Shown: positions 46,701-54,951 of the stretch, piece by piece
Numbering within the stretch: position 1 is the first letter of the stretch
Layout: each line of letters begins with the position of its first letter
Assembly: GCA_014380365.1 (NCBI GenBank)
Contig: JACMJZ010000030.1
Location: forward strand, 1-64,000
Direction: 5' to 3'
Length of the DNA: 64,000 nucleotides
DNA from: Pyrinomonadaceae bacterium
Lineage (GTDB): Bacteria; Acidobacteriota; Blastocatellia; Pyrinomonadales; Pyrinomonadaceae
Position numbers and translations under genes: made by a program
The notes under the pieces: model-generated
What the model saw: the letters and a program-made list of their open reading frames with translations, nothing else
Database searches by the model: none
Told to the model about the DNA's origin: nothing

Positions 46701-49700
46701 CGCGGAAGAACAAGGGCTCCGGCGGCCGCCCCTTTTTCCCAAGGGAATAGTCAATAGTCGGCTCCACGTCGCTCCACAGGGCAAGCATCCGACTCTGTGG
46801 GTAATGCCAGGCGATGGGCTTTTTGTTAAAGACCATATTCACCTGGAGTGCTGCGGCCTTGTAGATTCGCTTGGTTTGAATCTTGGTCGCCTTGTCATAG
46901 TTAACCGGGTTGCCATTGTCGTCTATGGCCGGATCGGCGAAGGGAGCGCCCGCTTGCGGTCCCAGTGGTAATCCGTTTAGCACGAAGCCCGTCGGCGGCG
47001 TGTTAAGCGTGCTTTGCGGAGAGGTGCTGTCGGACGAGGGACACTTGCCTGCGCTGCCATCGGGAAAGAAGGACGATTGACAGCGTCTGCTGAAATACTG
47101 CATCGCCACCTTCTCGACCCGGGTACCATCTTCCGGCAGCAGGTTGGCATTCATCGTGTGCAGGTCTTTGCTCCAGTCAAACTTATTGTGCCGCTCATAG
47201 GCGATCGAGCCGCCGGTCACAACGTGACGCGGCAATCCGCCATTCAGGTAGATGATGTTGCCGCTGCCATCCGTCATGCATTTGCCGCTTGCGTCCGTTT
47301 GGCAGGCGAAATCGAACGGCGGATGCGGAGCGCGGGCGCCGGCGACACCGGGAATGAAGAACGGAAAGCCTGGGTTTTCAGTCACATTCTTTCCAGTTGG
47401 GTCTGGAGCTCCCGGAGTTCCGAAAACCACCTGACCGTTGTCGATGAAGACATCGGACGGCAGCGGCGCCATCGGAATAGTTGGCATCGGAACCAGGGCC
47501 GGTATCGGTGTACCAGCCTTGATTTCGCCGTCAGGAAGTGCGCGGGCCGAAGCGAGCGGCCTTCCACTAGTATCGAGTTCGGTGCCGCTTTCAAACACAT
47601 CGTGGGTGCGCCACATGGCCCACATGCCCGACGCGAAGTGAGGATAGAAGTGGCAGTGGAAGATCGAGTCGCCAACAACCTTGTTGCGATTGCCACTACC
47701 GTTGTAGGTCATCTCAAGCGTGTAGCTGCTGCCGGGACTAATCATCTGGCTGTCCAAATAACTGCCCTCGTCGCTGTTGGGTGATTGCAACCATTGATGC
47801 GCGTGTTGGTGATGCACGTGGGTTACGCCAGTACCACCATGAAGGATTCTGAATTTGATGTGGTCGTTGATGTAACTGTGAAAGACGTTGGATGGATCGT
47901 CCGGATAAAAAGCTTTGGTCGCTTTTATCAGTCCGGCGAGCGTGTAAGATTCAGCTATGGAGTAGGCGCCGTTGGCGCTGGCGATAGCCTTCGCATCAAG
48001 AATAATCTGCGTATCACTCGTGATCGTTTTCACGGTACCGCGCACACTGGTGGGAGTAGCCAGCAAAACCACTGAGTCTCCAGGTACCAGTTCGGTTTTG
48101 AATTTGGTTCCGGTTCCGGTAAGTGTCGTGCTGCCGTTCGAGAACGCTACGGTACCGGTACGAGGAGTGCCGGCAGAAGCTTGTCTGTTGTTCACGCAAT
48201 TCGGGTTGGATGCAGTAGGCGGATTGTCTCCAAGCTGCGTGCTCGTACATAACGGCGGAGGCGGTGGCACGAACGGCTGCGCTTTTCCTGGCGGGAGGGG
48301 TGTCTGAATATTGACGTTGGCCGGAAAGTCAACCATCATAGCTGGGTCGCCCACTGACCACGCACTCAGGAAGAACTCTTCAAATTTGCAGTCGACGCAT
48401 GAACCCATTGGCCCGACGCCAATCCGGTTGGCATAGACTTCGGCGGAAATGCCCCCGGTGCCGTAGTTGATCGCAAAAGCGTCTTTTCCAGCCGCTACCA
48501 CACCGCCCATAATCGGATCGCTGAACACCGGGAACGCCTGGGCCGTGACCGTGCTCATCGCTTCGTGATAGACAACGGTAACTTCGCGATAGGGTTGTTT
48601 GCGATCCGGCGCGGCCGGGTTAGCGCAAAATAATGGATCGCCCTTGCCATTGGTGGGACCAAGCGATGGGTTTCCTTCTGCATTACAGGGGGGCTCTGCG
48701 TTCTTCGCTCCGGTAGTTCCCTCAAATCTGCCCGCCTTTAGACCAGTAATAACCGCCGTCAGATCACTATGGACAATATTATTATCCTTATTCAGCATGT
48801 TTAGAATCGGAGTGTTCGGCGGAATAGGAGTGCCATCAGGGTACGTTGCGCCATTCGGATACACCGCGGTGTAGTCAATAATGGGGTGTTTATCCAGTGT
48901 CTCCAGACGTCCATCAGGCCTCTTTAATACTTTGACTGCGGGTTTACCTGGAGCCGTAAAGGTGCACGGAACTGGATCTGTGCAACTTCCCGCACTTAGA
49001 GTAGCGCCAGCCGGTAAGCTATTGGCATTGTAGGTGGCGAGTGCCAAGTCTTTGGCGGTGACCTGACTGCGATACCACTCGGCATCCTTCGGCTGGACGT
49101 TCAGTGCACCAAAGAGTCCGCGCTGAAGTTGCACCCCCTGGGTGCTGGTGTCGCCCATCGTGTAGAGGAGGAAAGTGCCTTCTTCTTTCACATAAAGGTT
49201 GTAGGGCACTGGGGGCGGCGAGGAAGAGGAAGCGCCTACGTTAAAGAGACTAGACTTGTTAGCGCCCACAAACGAACCATCGTCATCGCTGCCATTGACC
49301 CATTCCATGCCTTGAATGTGTAGCGAAACCTCGGTAGTGCCGATTGACGCTAACGGCACTTTCGTCGTTCCGAAATTGTTCTTGGGGATCGCATTGGTAA
49401 AGTTGATGGTCAGACAGTCGCCCACGTTCGCGCGCAACACAATGGGACGGGGCCTCTTGTCGTTCCTGAGTTTAGGCCATGCCCCTCCGGTCGTGTCACT
49501 TCGAAGAGCAAAGACCAGTGCATCAGGGATTACAGCGCCAAGACGGTTCAGCATGATCGGATGCGGAAGACCAACCACGTCGGCGCTAATCTGCCTGCCG
49601 GTCGGCTTGCCGGTCCTCGGATCGACGACGCTGCACGGGGAGGTAGGCGTCGGTGTAGGCGTTTGCGATGGTGTAGCCGGCCGATCGCTGACCGGGTTGG

Positions 49701-49959
49701 TGCTGCCTGGGTTTGAGTTGCCTCCAGCGTGACTCTCCGCGAGTGCTGCTCCATCTATTTGAGACGTGGCAGTCTTGTCAGAGCCAGGTAGTTCAGACGC
49801 TGTTTGGGGGTTGGCAGGCTGCGGTGATGATTCGAGATCAACCTTCTTGTCAGTGGCGATTAATGGAGCTTGCGCGCTGACCATCCCAGCAATGGAAAAG
49901 ACGAGTGCAATCAAAACCAGATAACGGACGGCGACTATTGGCAGAGATTTGCGAGACAT
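43744..49959 (-). CDS. Giant secreted multicopper oxidase (McoA/MnxG-like)
   Basis: The protein of about 2071 residues starts with a signal peptide (MSRKSLPIVAVRYLVLIALV) and ends with a conserved copper-oxidase domain. Copper motifs are clear. HVHHQHAHQW lies near residue 711 and HCHFYPHFASGMW near 766. HIHLVKFD lies near 1119 and THDHFGP near 1249, with further histidine-rich cupredoxin parts near 1470 (HMFAHQF) and 1946 (VHGHVW). The HxxHxH/HCH pair precedes the HxH/HxH pair, unlike laccases. An extra beta-type insert (GTVAFSNGSTTLTGTGTKF) lies between copper domains, and a Pro/Thr-rich linker follows the signal peptide. Large MCOs of this type oxidise Mn(II) or metals at the cell surface. 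I prefer the ATG at 49959, preceded by AAGGAG, over the GTG at 49965. Confidence 0.85.
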   Translation of the reverse strand: MSRKSLPIVAVRYLVLIALVFSIAGMVSAQAPLIATDKKVDLESSPQPANPQTASELPGSDKTATSQIDGAALAESHAGGNSNPGSTNPVSDRPATPSQTPTPTPTSPCSVVDPRTGKPTGRQISADVVGLPHPIMLNRLGAVIPDALVFALRSDTTGGAWPKLRNDKRPRPIVLRANVGDCLTINFTNAIPKNNFGTTKVPLASIGTTEVSLHIQGMEWVNGSDDDGSFVGANKSSLFNVGASSSSPPPVPYNLYVKEEGTFLLYTMGDTSTQGVQLQRGLFGALNVQPKDAEWYRSQVTAKDLALATYNANSLPAGATLSAGSCTDPVPCTFTAPGKPAVKVLKRPDGRLETLDKHPIIDYTAVYPNGATYPDGTPIPPNTPILNMLNKDNNIVHSDLTAVITGLKAGRFEGTTGAKNAEPPCNAEGNPSLGPTNGKGDPLFCANPAAPDRKQPYREVTVVYHEAMSTVTAQAFPVFSDPIMGGVVAAGKDAFAINYGTGGISAEVYANRIGVGPMGSCVDCKFEEFFLSAWSVGDPAMMVDFPANVNIQTPLPPGKAQPFVPPPPPLCTSTQLGDNPPTASNPNCVNNRQASAGTPRTGTVAFSNGSTTLTGTGTKFKTELVPGDSVVLLATPTSVRGTVKTITSDTQIILDAKAIASANGAYSIAESYTLAGLIKATKAFYPDDPSNVFHSYINDHIKFRILHGGTGVTHVHHQHAHQWLQSPNSDEGSYLDSQMISPGSSYTLEMTYNGSGNRNKVVGDSIFHCHFYPHFASGMWAMWRTHDVFESGTELDTSGRPLASARALPDGEIKAGTPIPALVPMPTIPMAPLPSDVFIDNGQVVFGTPGAPDPTGKNVTENPGFPFFIPGVAGARAPHPPFDFACQTDASGKCMTDGSGNIIYLNGGLPRHVVTGGSIAYERHNKFDWSKDLHTMNANLLPEDGTRVEKVAMQYFSRRCQSSFFPDGSAGKCPSSDSTSPQSTLNTPPTGFVLNGLPLGPQAGAPFADPAIDDNGNPVNYDKATKIQTKRIYKAAALQVNMVFNKKPIAWHYPQSRMLALWSDVEPTIDYSLGKKGRPPEPLFFRGNSGDIIEYWHTNLVPSYYLVDDFQVRTPTDILGQHIHLVKFDVTSSDGAGNGFNYEDGTFSPQEVQETIHAINKSPTNGFTNVPNKPLAPTSPPAEILDCALNPTDTRCMTCEDWQEKNHIKITPMNRPQCQSWWGAQTTIQRWYLDPLVNNSNEDRTMRTVFTHDHFGPSTHQQAGLYAGLLIEPMGSSWRNSETGQPMGRPTDQPPVRKDGGPTSWKADILTKDKDNKDVSYREFALEFQDFLLAYMTEPIDERVKQPNGTFKFTQLNPKYPFATSKPSNNPSEGYIDKKFAIGPPPGGPTLVSTAAIGSYSVNYLNEPVPYRIGSGDPSEAFNSNAAPCPTTGTPPIGCQPNAKFGGDPITPLLRAYQGDKVQVRVLVGAHMFAHQFNLEGPTWFSEPAWKNSGYRSAQAMGLSEHFEFLFNAPSSSGPNTGRKCPDKMTQGDCSDYLYSPSLDEFGVSNGLWGLFRVYDPRHKVIDPATTQVALQPLPNNPVGPSASVNYETCPDGAPQRDFYISAVTAQHALVDRSPIPGVTPKKGQIVFNDRDPAKLLSARRGLMYVRTQDLEGGKLKKGVPIEPLILRANAGDCINVYLKNEIPYGSDVFDQKLTYAAPMDKLPGVIKVAPSTRVGLHPQLLSYDAANSFGSNIGFNAKGAPNQTVAYNETVKYKWYAGKIEREASGKLNYTAVEFGTLNLFPADPLFQSSNSLFGSMVIEPAGSKWTCDGKDASGNPIQVSCDPPSSSTDFTRASATVTDPTDPYQTKTFREFVVMISDSIRISEGNISAVNYRTEPSKNLAGTQPSARYAGNPTRDFSCMLSNQLVKGEPKTPIFTADPGDNVRFRMAHPYGTGTSQVFTVHGHVWPRNPYKNSSTQIGENSLSQWLGSRDNHGATDHFELVLDSAGGAWKRPGDYLYSVYLPGQASLGAWGLFRVGAADEAWRTRPGIPGCVPPPPVAAPAPPPTKESEIERFIRQPINKDAKP

Positions 49960-50228
49960 TTTCACTACTCCTTGTGGCTTTGCTGGTCGGCGTGCATGAG
50001 CTTTTGGGAAAAACCCCTCCTGCCTTGGTGAAATCCAAGGTCAGGACAATTGCAACTGTTTGAAAGGAAAAAACAGCCGCGTGAGAAAGAAACGATAAGC
50101 GCCCTTAATGAAGTTGTTGACAGGCGCAGGGTAATTCTCCTAACCTGCGATGTCAAGCAAAATTCCTTGCACTAAACTCGCAACGAGGCAAACTTGGGAA
50201 CGTGTCTCTTCCTCAGCGGGGAAACAAA

Positions 50229-51623
50229 TTGTCAGTTCCAGTTACAGTTATGAAATTTGGCGGCACGTCGCTCGAGGACGGTCCGGGCTTTGCACGAGTC
50301 GCCGAGCTTCTGCGGTCACAGGAGATAGACGACGGGCCGCCGCCGATCGCGGTCGTTTCCGCAATGAGCGGTGTCACCGATGCGCTGATGAGGAGTCTGC
50401 GCCTGGCTCAGGAGGATGGTAGTGCCAGCGCAGCACGTTCGCTTGAACCCCATTTTGATCGTCACATGGAAGTTGCCCGCGCGCTTGGCGCAACCGCGGC
50501 GTCGACAATGCGACAGCTTCTCGAGACCGCACGAAAAGAGATTGTCGAACTGCTTGAGGCTGACCGTCGCGACGACACTTCGTCAAGATCGCGGAATGCT
50601 ATAACGCGAGATGCGATAAGTTCGTACGGCGAGATTCTTTCCGCTCACCTGTTGAGGCTGGTCTTAAACGAATATGGTTCGCCCGCCTCATATGTCGATG
50701 CGCGCCGGTGCATAAAGACTAATGGCGATTATGGCAACGCGAGGCCTTTGGGTTTGGAGACTGCGCTTCACACTCGGGCTGAACTGCAGTCCTTGCTGAA
50801 CCGGAAAAGGCTTCCGGTCCTGGGAGGCTTTATTGGTGCGACTATCGACGGTGTGACCACGACGATGGGGCGCGGGAGTTCTAATCACACGGCGACGCTC
50901 GTCAGCGCTGCGCTTGGTGCACGTGAAACTCAAATCTGGACGGACGTCAACGGAGTCCACACGGCGGATCCGAGTCTGGTGGAACAGGCGCGCACCATCT
51001 CTCACCTTTCTTACGATGAAGCCGAAGAGATCGCCCGTCTCGGCGCCAAGGTTCTTCATCAGCGAATGTTTGAACCTGTTCGAGCGCAGCAGATACCTAT
51101 CCGGATTCGTAACTCTCAGTCACCTCGGGCGGAAGGAACGCTAATCAGCGCTCAAAGCCCAAGCCCGGAAGCGTCGCCCACGCAAACTATCAAAGCGATC
51201 GCGCACCGAAACCACCTGATCAGGATCGACGTCAGATCGACACCGGCTCTTGTAGCAAACGGCTTTCAGCGCTCGATAGAAGCAATTTTCAATCGACATC
51301 AGATTTCCATGGAGATTGTCGGCGGAACGGCGGAGGGGCTTTCCCTGGCTTGCGACGAGGGTGTGCCGCTCGCTGCGCTCGTTCAGGAATTGAATCAATG
51401 CGGTTCGGTCGAAGTCACGAGAAGCCGCGCAGTTGTTGGTTGTGTGGGCGAGGGTCTGAACAGCCCCTCTGACGCGGTTAACAGGATGACTGAGATCTTA
51501 AAGTCGTTTGACTCCACGCTGGAATGGCAAAAGATCTCCAGGATCAACCTTGTGTCTCTGGTTGATGCAGGCTTGGTTGGGCAATTGGTGAAGCGTTTGC
51601 ACCACGAAATCTTCGAACAGTAA
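50229..51623 (+). CDS. lysC: Aspartate kinase
   Basis: The 464-residue protein catalyses the first step from aspartate to lysine, threonine and methionine. It carries VMKFGGTSLEDG at the N-terminus, GFIGATIDGVTTTMGRGSSNHTATLVSAAL, and EIWTDVNGVHTADPSLV-type substrate residues. Two ACT-like regulatory segments follow at the end (IRIDVRSTPALVANGF and the region after GVPLAALVQ), suggesting feedback control. I start it at the TTG of 50229, since GGGGA lies just upstream. An in-frame GTG at 50202 and an ATG at 50250 are alternatives. It interrupts the minus-strand copper/redox gene set. Confidence 0.9.
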   Translation: MSVPVTVMKFGGTSLEDGPGFARVAELLRSQEIDDGPPPIAVVSAMSGVTDALMRSLRLAQEDGSASAARSLEPHFDRHMEVARALGATAASTMRQLLETARKEIVELLEADRRDDTSSRSRNAITRDAISSYGEILSAHLLRLVLNEYGSPASYVDARRCIKTNGDYGNARPLGLETALHTRAELQSLLNRKRLPVLGGFIGATIDGVTTTMGRGSSNHTATLVSAALGARETQIWTDVNGVHTADPSLVEQARTISHLSYDEAEEIARLGAKVLHQRMFEPVRAQQIPIRIRNSQSPRAEGTLISAQSPSPEASPTQTIKAIAHRNHLIRIDVRSTPALVANGFQRSIEAIFNRHQISMEIVGGTAEGLSLACDEGVPLAALVQELNQCGSVEVTRSRAVVGCVGEGLNSPSDAVNRMTEILKSFDSTLEWQKISRINLVSLVDAGLVGQLVKRLHHEIFEQ

Positions 51624-51630
51624 TTGGTTC

Positions 51631-51697
51631 GGAGTACCGCCTTCAGGCGGGGTTTATGTTGTTGTTCGGAAAAAGCCCGCCTGAAGGCGGTAACTCC
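51631..51697. terminator. Bidirectional terminator between lysC and the SCO gene
   Basis: The arms GGAGTACCGCCTTCAGGCGGGG (51631-51652) and CCCGCCTGAAGGCGGTAACTCC (51676-51697) pair with one or two irregularities across a 23-nt loop. The stem is flanked by short U/A runs. It lies eight bases after the lysC stop and 25 bases from the end of the convergent SCO gene. Confidence 0.75.
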
Positions 51698-51722
51698 AAA
51701 CAGTTCTCTCCAACCCAGCACT

Positions 51723-52505
51723 TCACTTTTTGCTCGCTGCCTCTGCAAGCACTTTAAGCAAGGTTGACGGCGACGAAAGACCATAAGTTCGCGTCCAAAA
51801 GCCGCGTGCGTCATTCCCGATCAGAATCATCGGCGTGTGATCCGTTTTGACGGCAACCGCAGTCCCCATCGCCCGCAGGATGGAATCGATCGACGCTTTG
51901 TCGCCAGTCACAAACGTCCAGCCCGGCCCCGCCTTAAACTTTGCCGCATACTCATGCAACCTCTCGGGCGTGTCGGTAGTGGGATCGACGCTGATGGAGA
52001 TCAACTCCACGGGAAGCTTTTGCGCGGTCAGCTCCTGCTGGACCCGGCGAAAGGTGGCGGTCAGCGAGGGACAAATGGCAGTGCAGGTTGTGAAGATGAA
52101 GTTAATAGCAACTGTTTTCCCTTTGATCAGGTCGCTCCTAAACTTTAATCGCTTACCGTTTTGATCGTAGACTTCAACATCCGGAATCCCACTTGAGGAA
52201 ATTGATCTGGTTGCGTCGGGAGCGGTTAACGGCCCGGCCGGCACTGCCGAGACTGGCGCCGTCGCCGCGGCGGGTTCGTCCTTAACCAGCCTGAGACTCA
52301 TGCCGCACTTCGGGCACTTCCCTCTCCGCGTGGAGCTAACTTCCGGGTGCATCGGACATGCGTACCGATTAACTTTCCTTGATGCCTTCGCCTGCTGTTT
52401 CCGCGTCGTTTGAGCGTTCACGTAAGAATGCCCCGCTGCCTGCGGAGCCTCCGGCATAGCAATTAGCAACAGAAGTAACGCTGTGAAAGTTGTTTTAATT
52501 AACAC
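51723..52505 (-). CDS. SCO1/SenC family protein with heavy-metal-binding domain
   Basis: The 260-residue protein has a signal peptide (LIKTTFTALLLLLIAMPEAP) and then a small cysteine domain, YACPMHPEVSSTRRGKCPKCGM, of the heavy-metal-binding type. The SCO thioredoxin-like domain has CxxxC in FTTCTAICPSL and the copper-ligating His in TDHTPMIL. SCO proteins deliver copper to cytochrome oxidase or reduce its cysteines in the periplasm. The HMBD-SCO combination suggests copper handling. I start it at the GTG of 52505, with GAGGAG a few bases upstream. It is the last gene of a minus-strand run that includes another SCO. Confidence 0.9.
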   Translation of the reverse strand: MLIKTTFTALLLLLIAMPEAPQAAGHSYVNAQTTRKQQAKASRKVNRYACPMHPEVSSTRRGKCPKCGMSLRLVKDEPAAATAPVSAVPAGPLTAPDATRSISSSGIPDVEVYDQNGKRLKFRSDLIKGKTVAINFIFTTCTAICPSLTATFRRVQQELTAQKLPVELISISVDPTTDTPERLHEYAAKFKAGPGWTFVTGDKASIDSILRAMGTAVAVKTDHTPMILIGNDARGFWTRTYGLSSPSTLLKVLAEAASKK

Positions 52506-52535
52506 TTCATCTCCTCTGCTTGGGTCTGCCAACGG

Positions 52536-54152
52536 CTACTTCGGCTGACCCAGGCCGATCCATCCGCTGGCAGGAACAAACTTCTTTTCTTTTAGATTAA
52601 TGGTTATTACATACGCGCCCATCGCGCCGATGCGCCGGTTGGGTCCGTATGTAATCGGCGGCGTGAGCCCTGTCTGGTATTCATAGAACCCATCGAGAGC
52701 CTCGATTAACTTCTCGCGGCTCAGATCCTTCCCTGCTCTCTTCAGGGCCTCGACCAAAAGTTTCGCTGCACTGTACGCGAGAATTTGGGTGGCCGGATGG
52801 CCACTTGGGAGCTTATGTTTTGCCGAGAAGGCGCCAAACTCAGCTAAGCCTTGCGCCGACTGAGCGTCCGGCGAGGTTGAAAACGCCATGAAGAGTCGAC
52901 CGTCAAATCCGGCGGGCGCGTTGAAAATTTCCTTGATCGGAGTCGTGCTGGACAAGAAAATAAAAGGAAACCAACCTGACTTTTCCGCCTCCCTCATGAA
53001 GGCCAGGGCGTCCTCGCCGCTGCCGAAAAACAACACTGCCTCGCGCTTGGCCTGTCTAACTTTCCTGAGGGTCTCAACACTATCAAAAGTTCCCGCGACG
53101 TAGCCAAAGGGTTGCGCGTCGGCCAACCCGGCTGCTTTGGTCTGTCGCTGGATAGCCTCAAAGACCGCCTTACTGTTTTCGTTTTGAGGATAAACGACGG
53201 CAACCCCGCCGCCCTTAATCTCCGGATTCTTTGCCGCAAACTCAATTACGGCTCGCGACTGATCATCAATTCCGGAGAGCAGATAGAAAACGCGTGAGTT
53301 CAGCGCCGCCCCCGTCCTGGGAAAAAGCGTGAAGGGGCCAATCAGTGGTACTTCCTTCTCGGTGGAGAAAGGTAGAACTTCATTTTCCGCGCCCGCGATA
53401 AAGGCCCCGGTCATGGCAAAGAAGGGCTCGGCGGTAAATGACCGTTCAAGGTTTGCCCGTGTTGCCGCTGGTGTCTCGGCAGTTTCTGCAACGCTCAGTT
53501 CCAGTCGCCGGTGGTAGATTCCTCCCGCCGCGTTCACGTCAGCAAAGACGCCGGCAGTGACCGCCTTGATAACCTGACCCATCTCAGCGAGTGAACCCTG
53601 AGCCGGTACCAGAGTTCCAATAACGATTTTGCTTTCGTGAATGCCGGGATCGATATCTTTGCCGAGGCGTGCAAGGTAAAGCACGAGATCAGCCATATCC
53701 TCGCGCGACATCGAATAACGCGGCATCACTCCGAGCAACTTATTCCCCGCGGGATCTAAACCGCGCGTGAGTGCCAACTCGATACCGCGGTTGGTGTAGG
53801 CCGGATGCTTCCTTCCTGACGGGTGCGTCACACCGTAAGGTTTAGTCAGAGCTTCCCAGGTAATGTTTGACGGAATGACGCCGCCTTCAGGCTTGCCGCG
53901 TCCGTCCATACCATGACAGTTGGCACACGCCATCGAGCTGCCCGGCACCTCCAATGAACTGTCACCGAGGTAAGCGAGAATTGCTTTTTCTGAGGGGCTT
54001 GTGCCGTGAAAATAAATCTGCCTGCCGCGACTCTCTCTCGCCGCTAAAGGCCCCTGGGCAGTGGAAACCTGCCAGGCGCCGCACGCGAGCGCCATCAGAG
54101 TCGCGACACCAGGAAACAGAATTCTACTCTTCAAGCTATCCCGTAATTTCAT
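52536..54152 (-). CDS. Cytochrome c domain fused to a branched-chain-type periplasmic binding protein
   Basis: The 538-residue protein has a signal sequence (residues 1-33) and then a class I cytochrome c domain (about 35-170). That domain carries the CANCHG heme motif, near residue 76, and GVMPRYSMSREDMADLV with the distal Met. From about 175 to the end it is a Peripla_BP_6-like substrate-binding protein: KIVIGTLVPAQGSLAEMGQ, FFAMTGAFIAGAENEVLPF. A covalent heme domain fused to a solute-binding protein is unusual and suggests ligand-gated electron transfer. It lies between two SCO genes in one run and is probably exported. Confidence 0.85.
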   Translation of the reverse strand: MKLRDSLKSRILFPGVATLMALACGAWQVSTAQGPLAARESRGRQIYFHGTSPSEKAILAYLGDSSLEVPGSSMACANCHGMDGRGKPEGGVIPSNITWEALTKPYGVTHPSGRKHPAYTNRGIELALTRGLDPAGNKLLGVMPRYSMSREDMADLVLYLARLGKDIDPGIHESKIVIGTLVPAQGSLAEMGQVIKAVTAGVFADVNAAGGIYHRRLELSVAETAETPAATRANLERSFTAEPFFAMTGAFIAGAENEVLPFSTEKEVPLIGPFTLFPRTGAALNSRVFYLLSGIDDQSRAVIEFAAKNPEIKGGGVAVVYPQNENSKAVFEAIQRQTKAAGLADAQPFGYVAGTFDSVETLRKVRQAKREAVLFFGSGEDALAFMREAEKSGWFPFIFLSSTTPIKEIFNAPAGFDGRLFMAFSTSPDAQSAQGLAEFGAFSAKHKLPSGHPATQILAYSAAKLLVEALKRAGKDLSREKLIEALDGFYEYQTGLTPPITYGPNRRIGAMGAYVITINLKEKKFVPASGWIGLGQPK

Positions 54153-54170
54153 GGTTTATGTAAACGGAAT

Positions 54171-54818
54171 TTACTTCGCGGCCGCTGGCTGGTCGTTAAT
54201 GACGCTCTCAACCACCTTGATTAATTCGTCGCTCTTAGCGAGACCGAAAGCTTTCTTCCACAATCCGGTGCGCACGTTTCCGATTATGAAAACATTGACG
54301 TGCGCTTCCTTCTGATCGACGAAGTGGCCAATTTTCTTGAGGGCAAAGTCGACCTCCTGCTTGCTGCCCGTCAGGAAAAACCAACCGGGCCGCGCATGAA
54401 GTTTTTTTGCGTACTCCTTAAGGCTGGCGGGTGTATCAACCTCGGGGTCGACGCTAATAGAAACGATGTGAACGTCTTTCCCCAGGCGATCGCCGAGGGC
54501 TGCCTGGACCTTTTCCATATTACGGTTCAAGGGCAAACAGCTCCCCGTGCAAGTGGCGAAGAACGAGTTGATGATGACCACTTTGCCCTGGAGGAGGTCG
54601 CTATAGAAGCGCATCTTCTCGCCGTTCTGATTCACGAGCAGCACGTCGGTGAAATACGTCTGCGCGGCGGACGGTTGAGCGACTGCGCCTGGCTGCTGGC
54701 TGGTGACTGGCTGTTGTGCTTCCGCCGTGCGGTGAGTGACGAGGAGCAGGCTGATAGCCATTAGCCCGATAGCTAATCGCTTTTCCCAGTTAATTGATTT
54801 CAAACCTTGTTCTGTCAT
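54171..54818 (-). CDS. SCO1/SenC family protein
   Basis: The 215-residue protein has an N-terminal signal or anchor helix (RLAIGLMAISLLLVT) and a single SCO domain. CxxxC is in FFATCTGSCLPL, the conserved DVHIVSISVDPEVDTP follows, and the copper-ligating His is in KEAHVNVFIIG. It is more compact than the downstream SCO with its HMBD, so the two may handle copper in sequence. It lies 18 bp upstream of the cytochrome c-binding protein gene. Confidence 0.92.
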   Translation of the reverse strand: MTEQGLKSINWEKRLAIGLMAISLLLVTHRTAEAQQPVTSQQPGAVAQPSAAQTYFTDVLLVNQNGEKMRFYSDLLQGKVVIINSFFATCTGSCLPLNRNMEKVQAALGDRLGKDVHIVSISVDPEVDTPASLKEYAKKLHARPGWFFLTGSKQEVDFALKKIGHFVDQKEAHVNVFIIGNVRTGLWKKAFGLAKSDELIKVVESVINDQPAAAK

Positions 54819-54951
54819 ACCGAATCTCCCGTTTGGACAAAGTCACGATCCACGCGCATCACACGAACCAACACGAATTGCCGTTCGTGTATTTTCGTGG
54901 ATCGCCCTCCTGGTTGCCGCGAGCGCGTATGGCTCCAACGCCGCGACCAGG

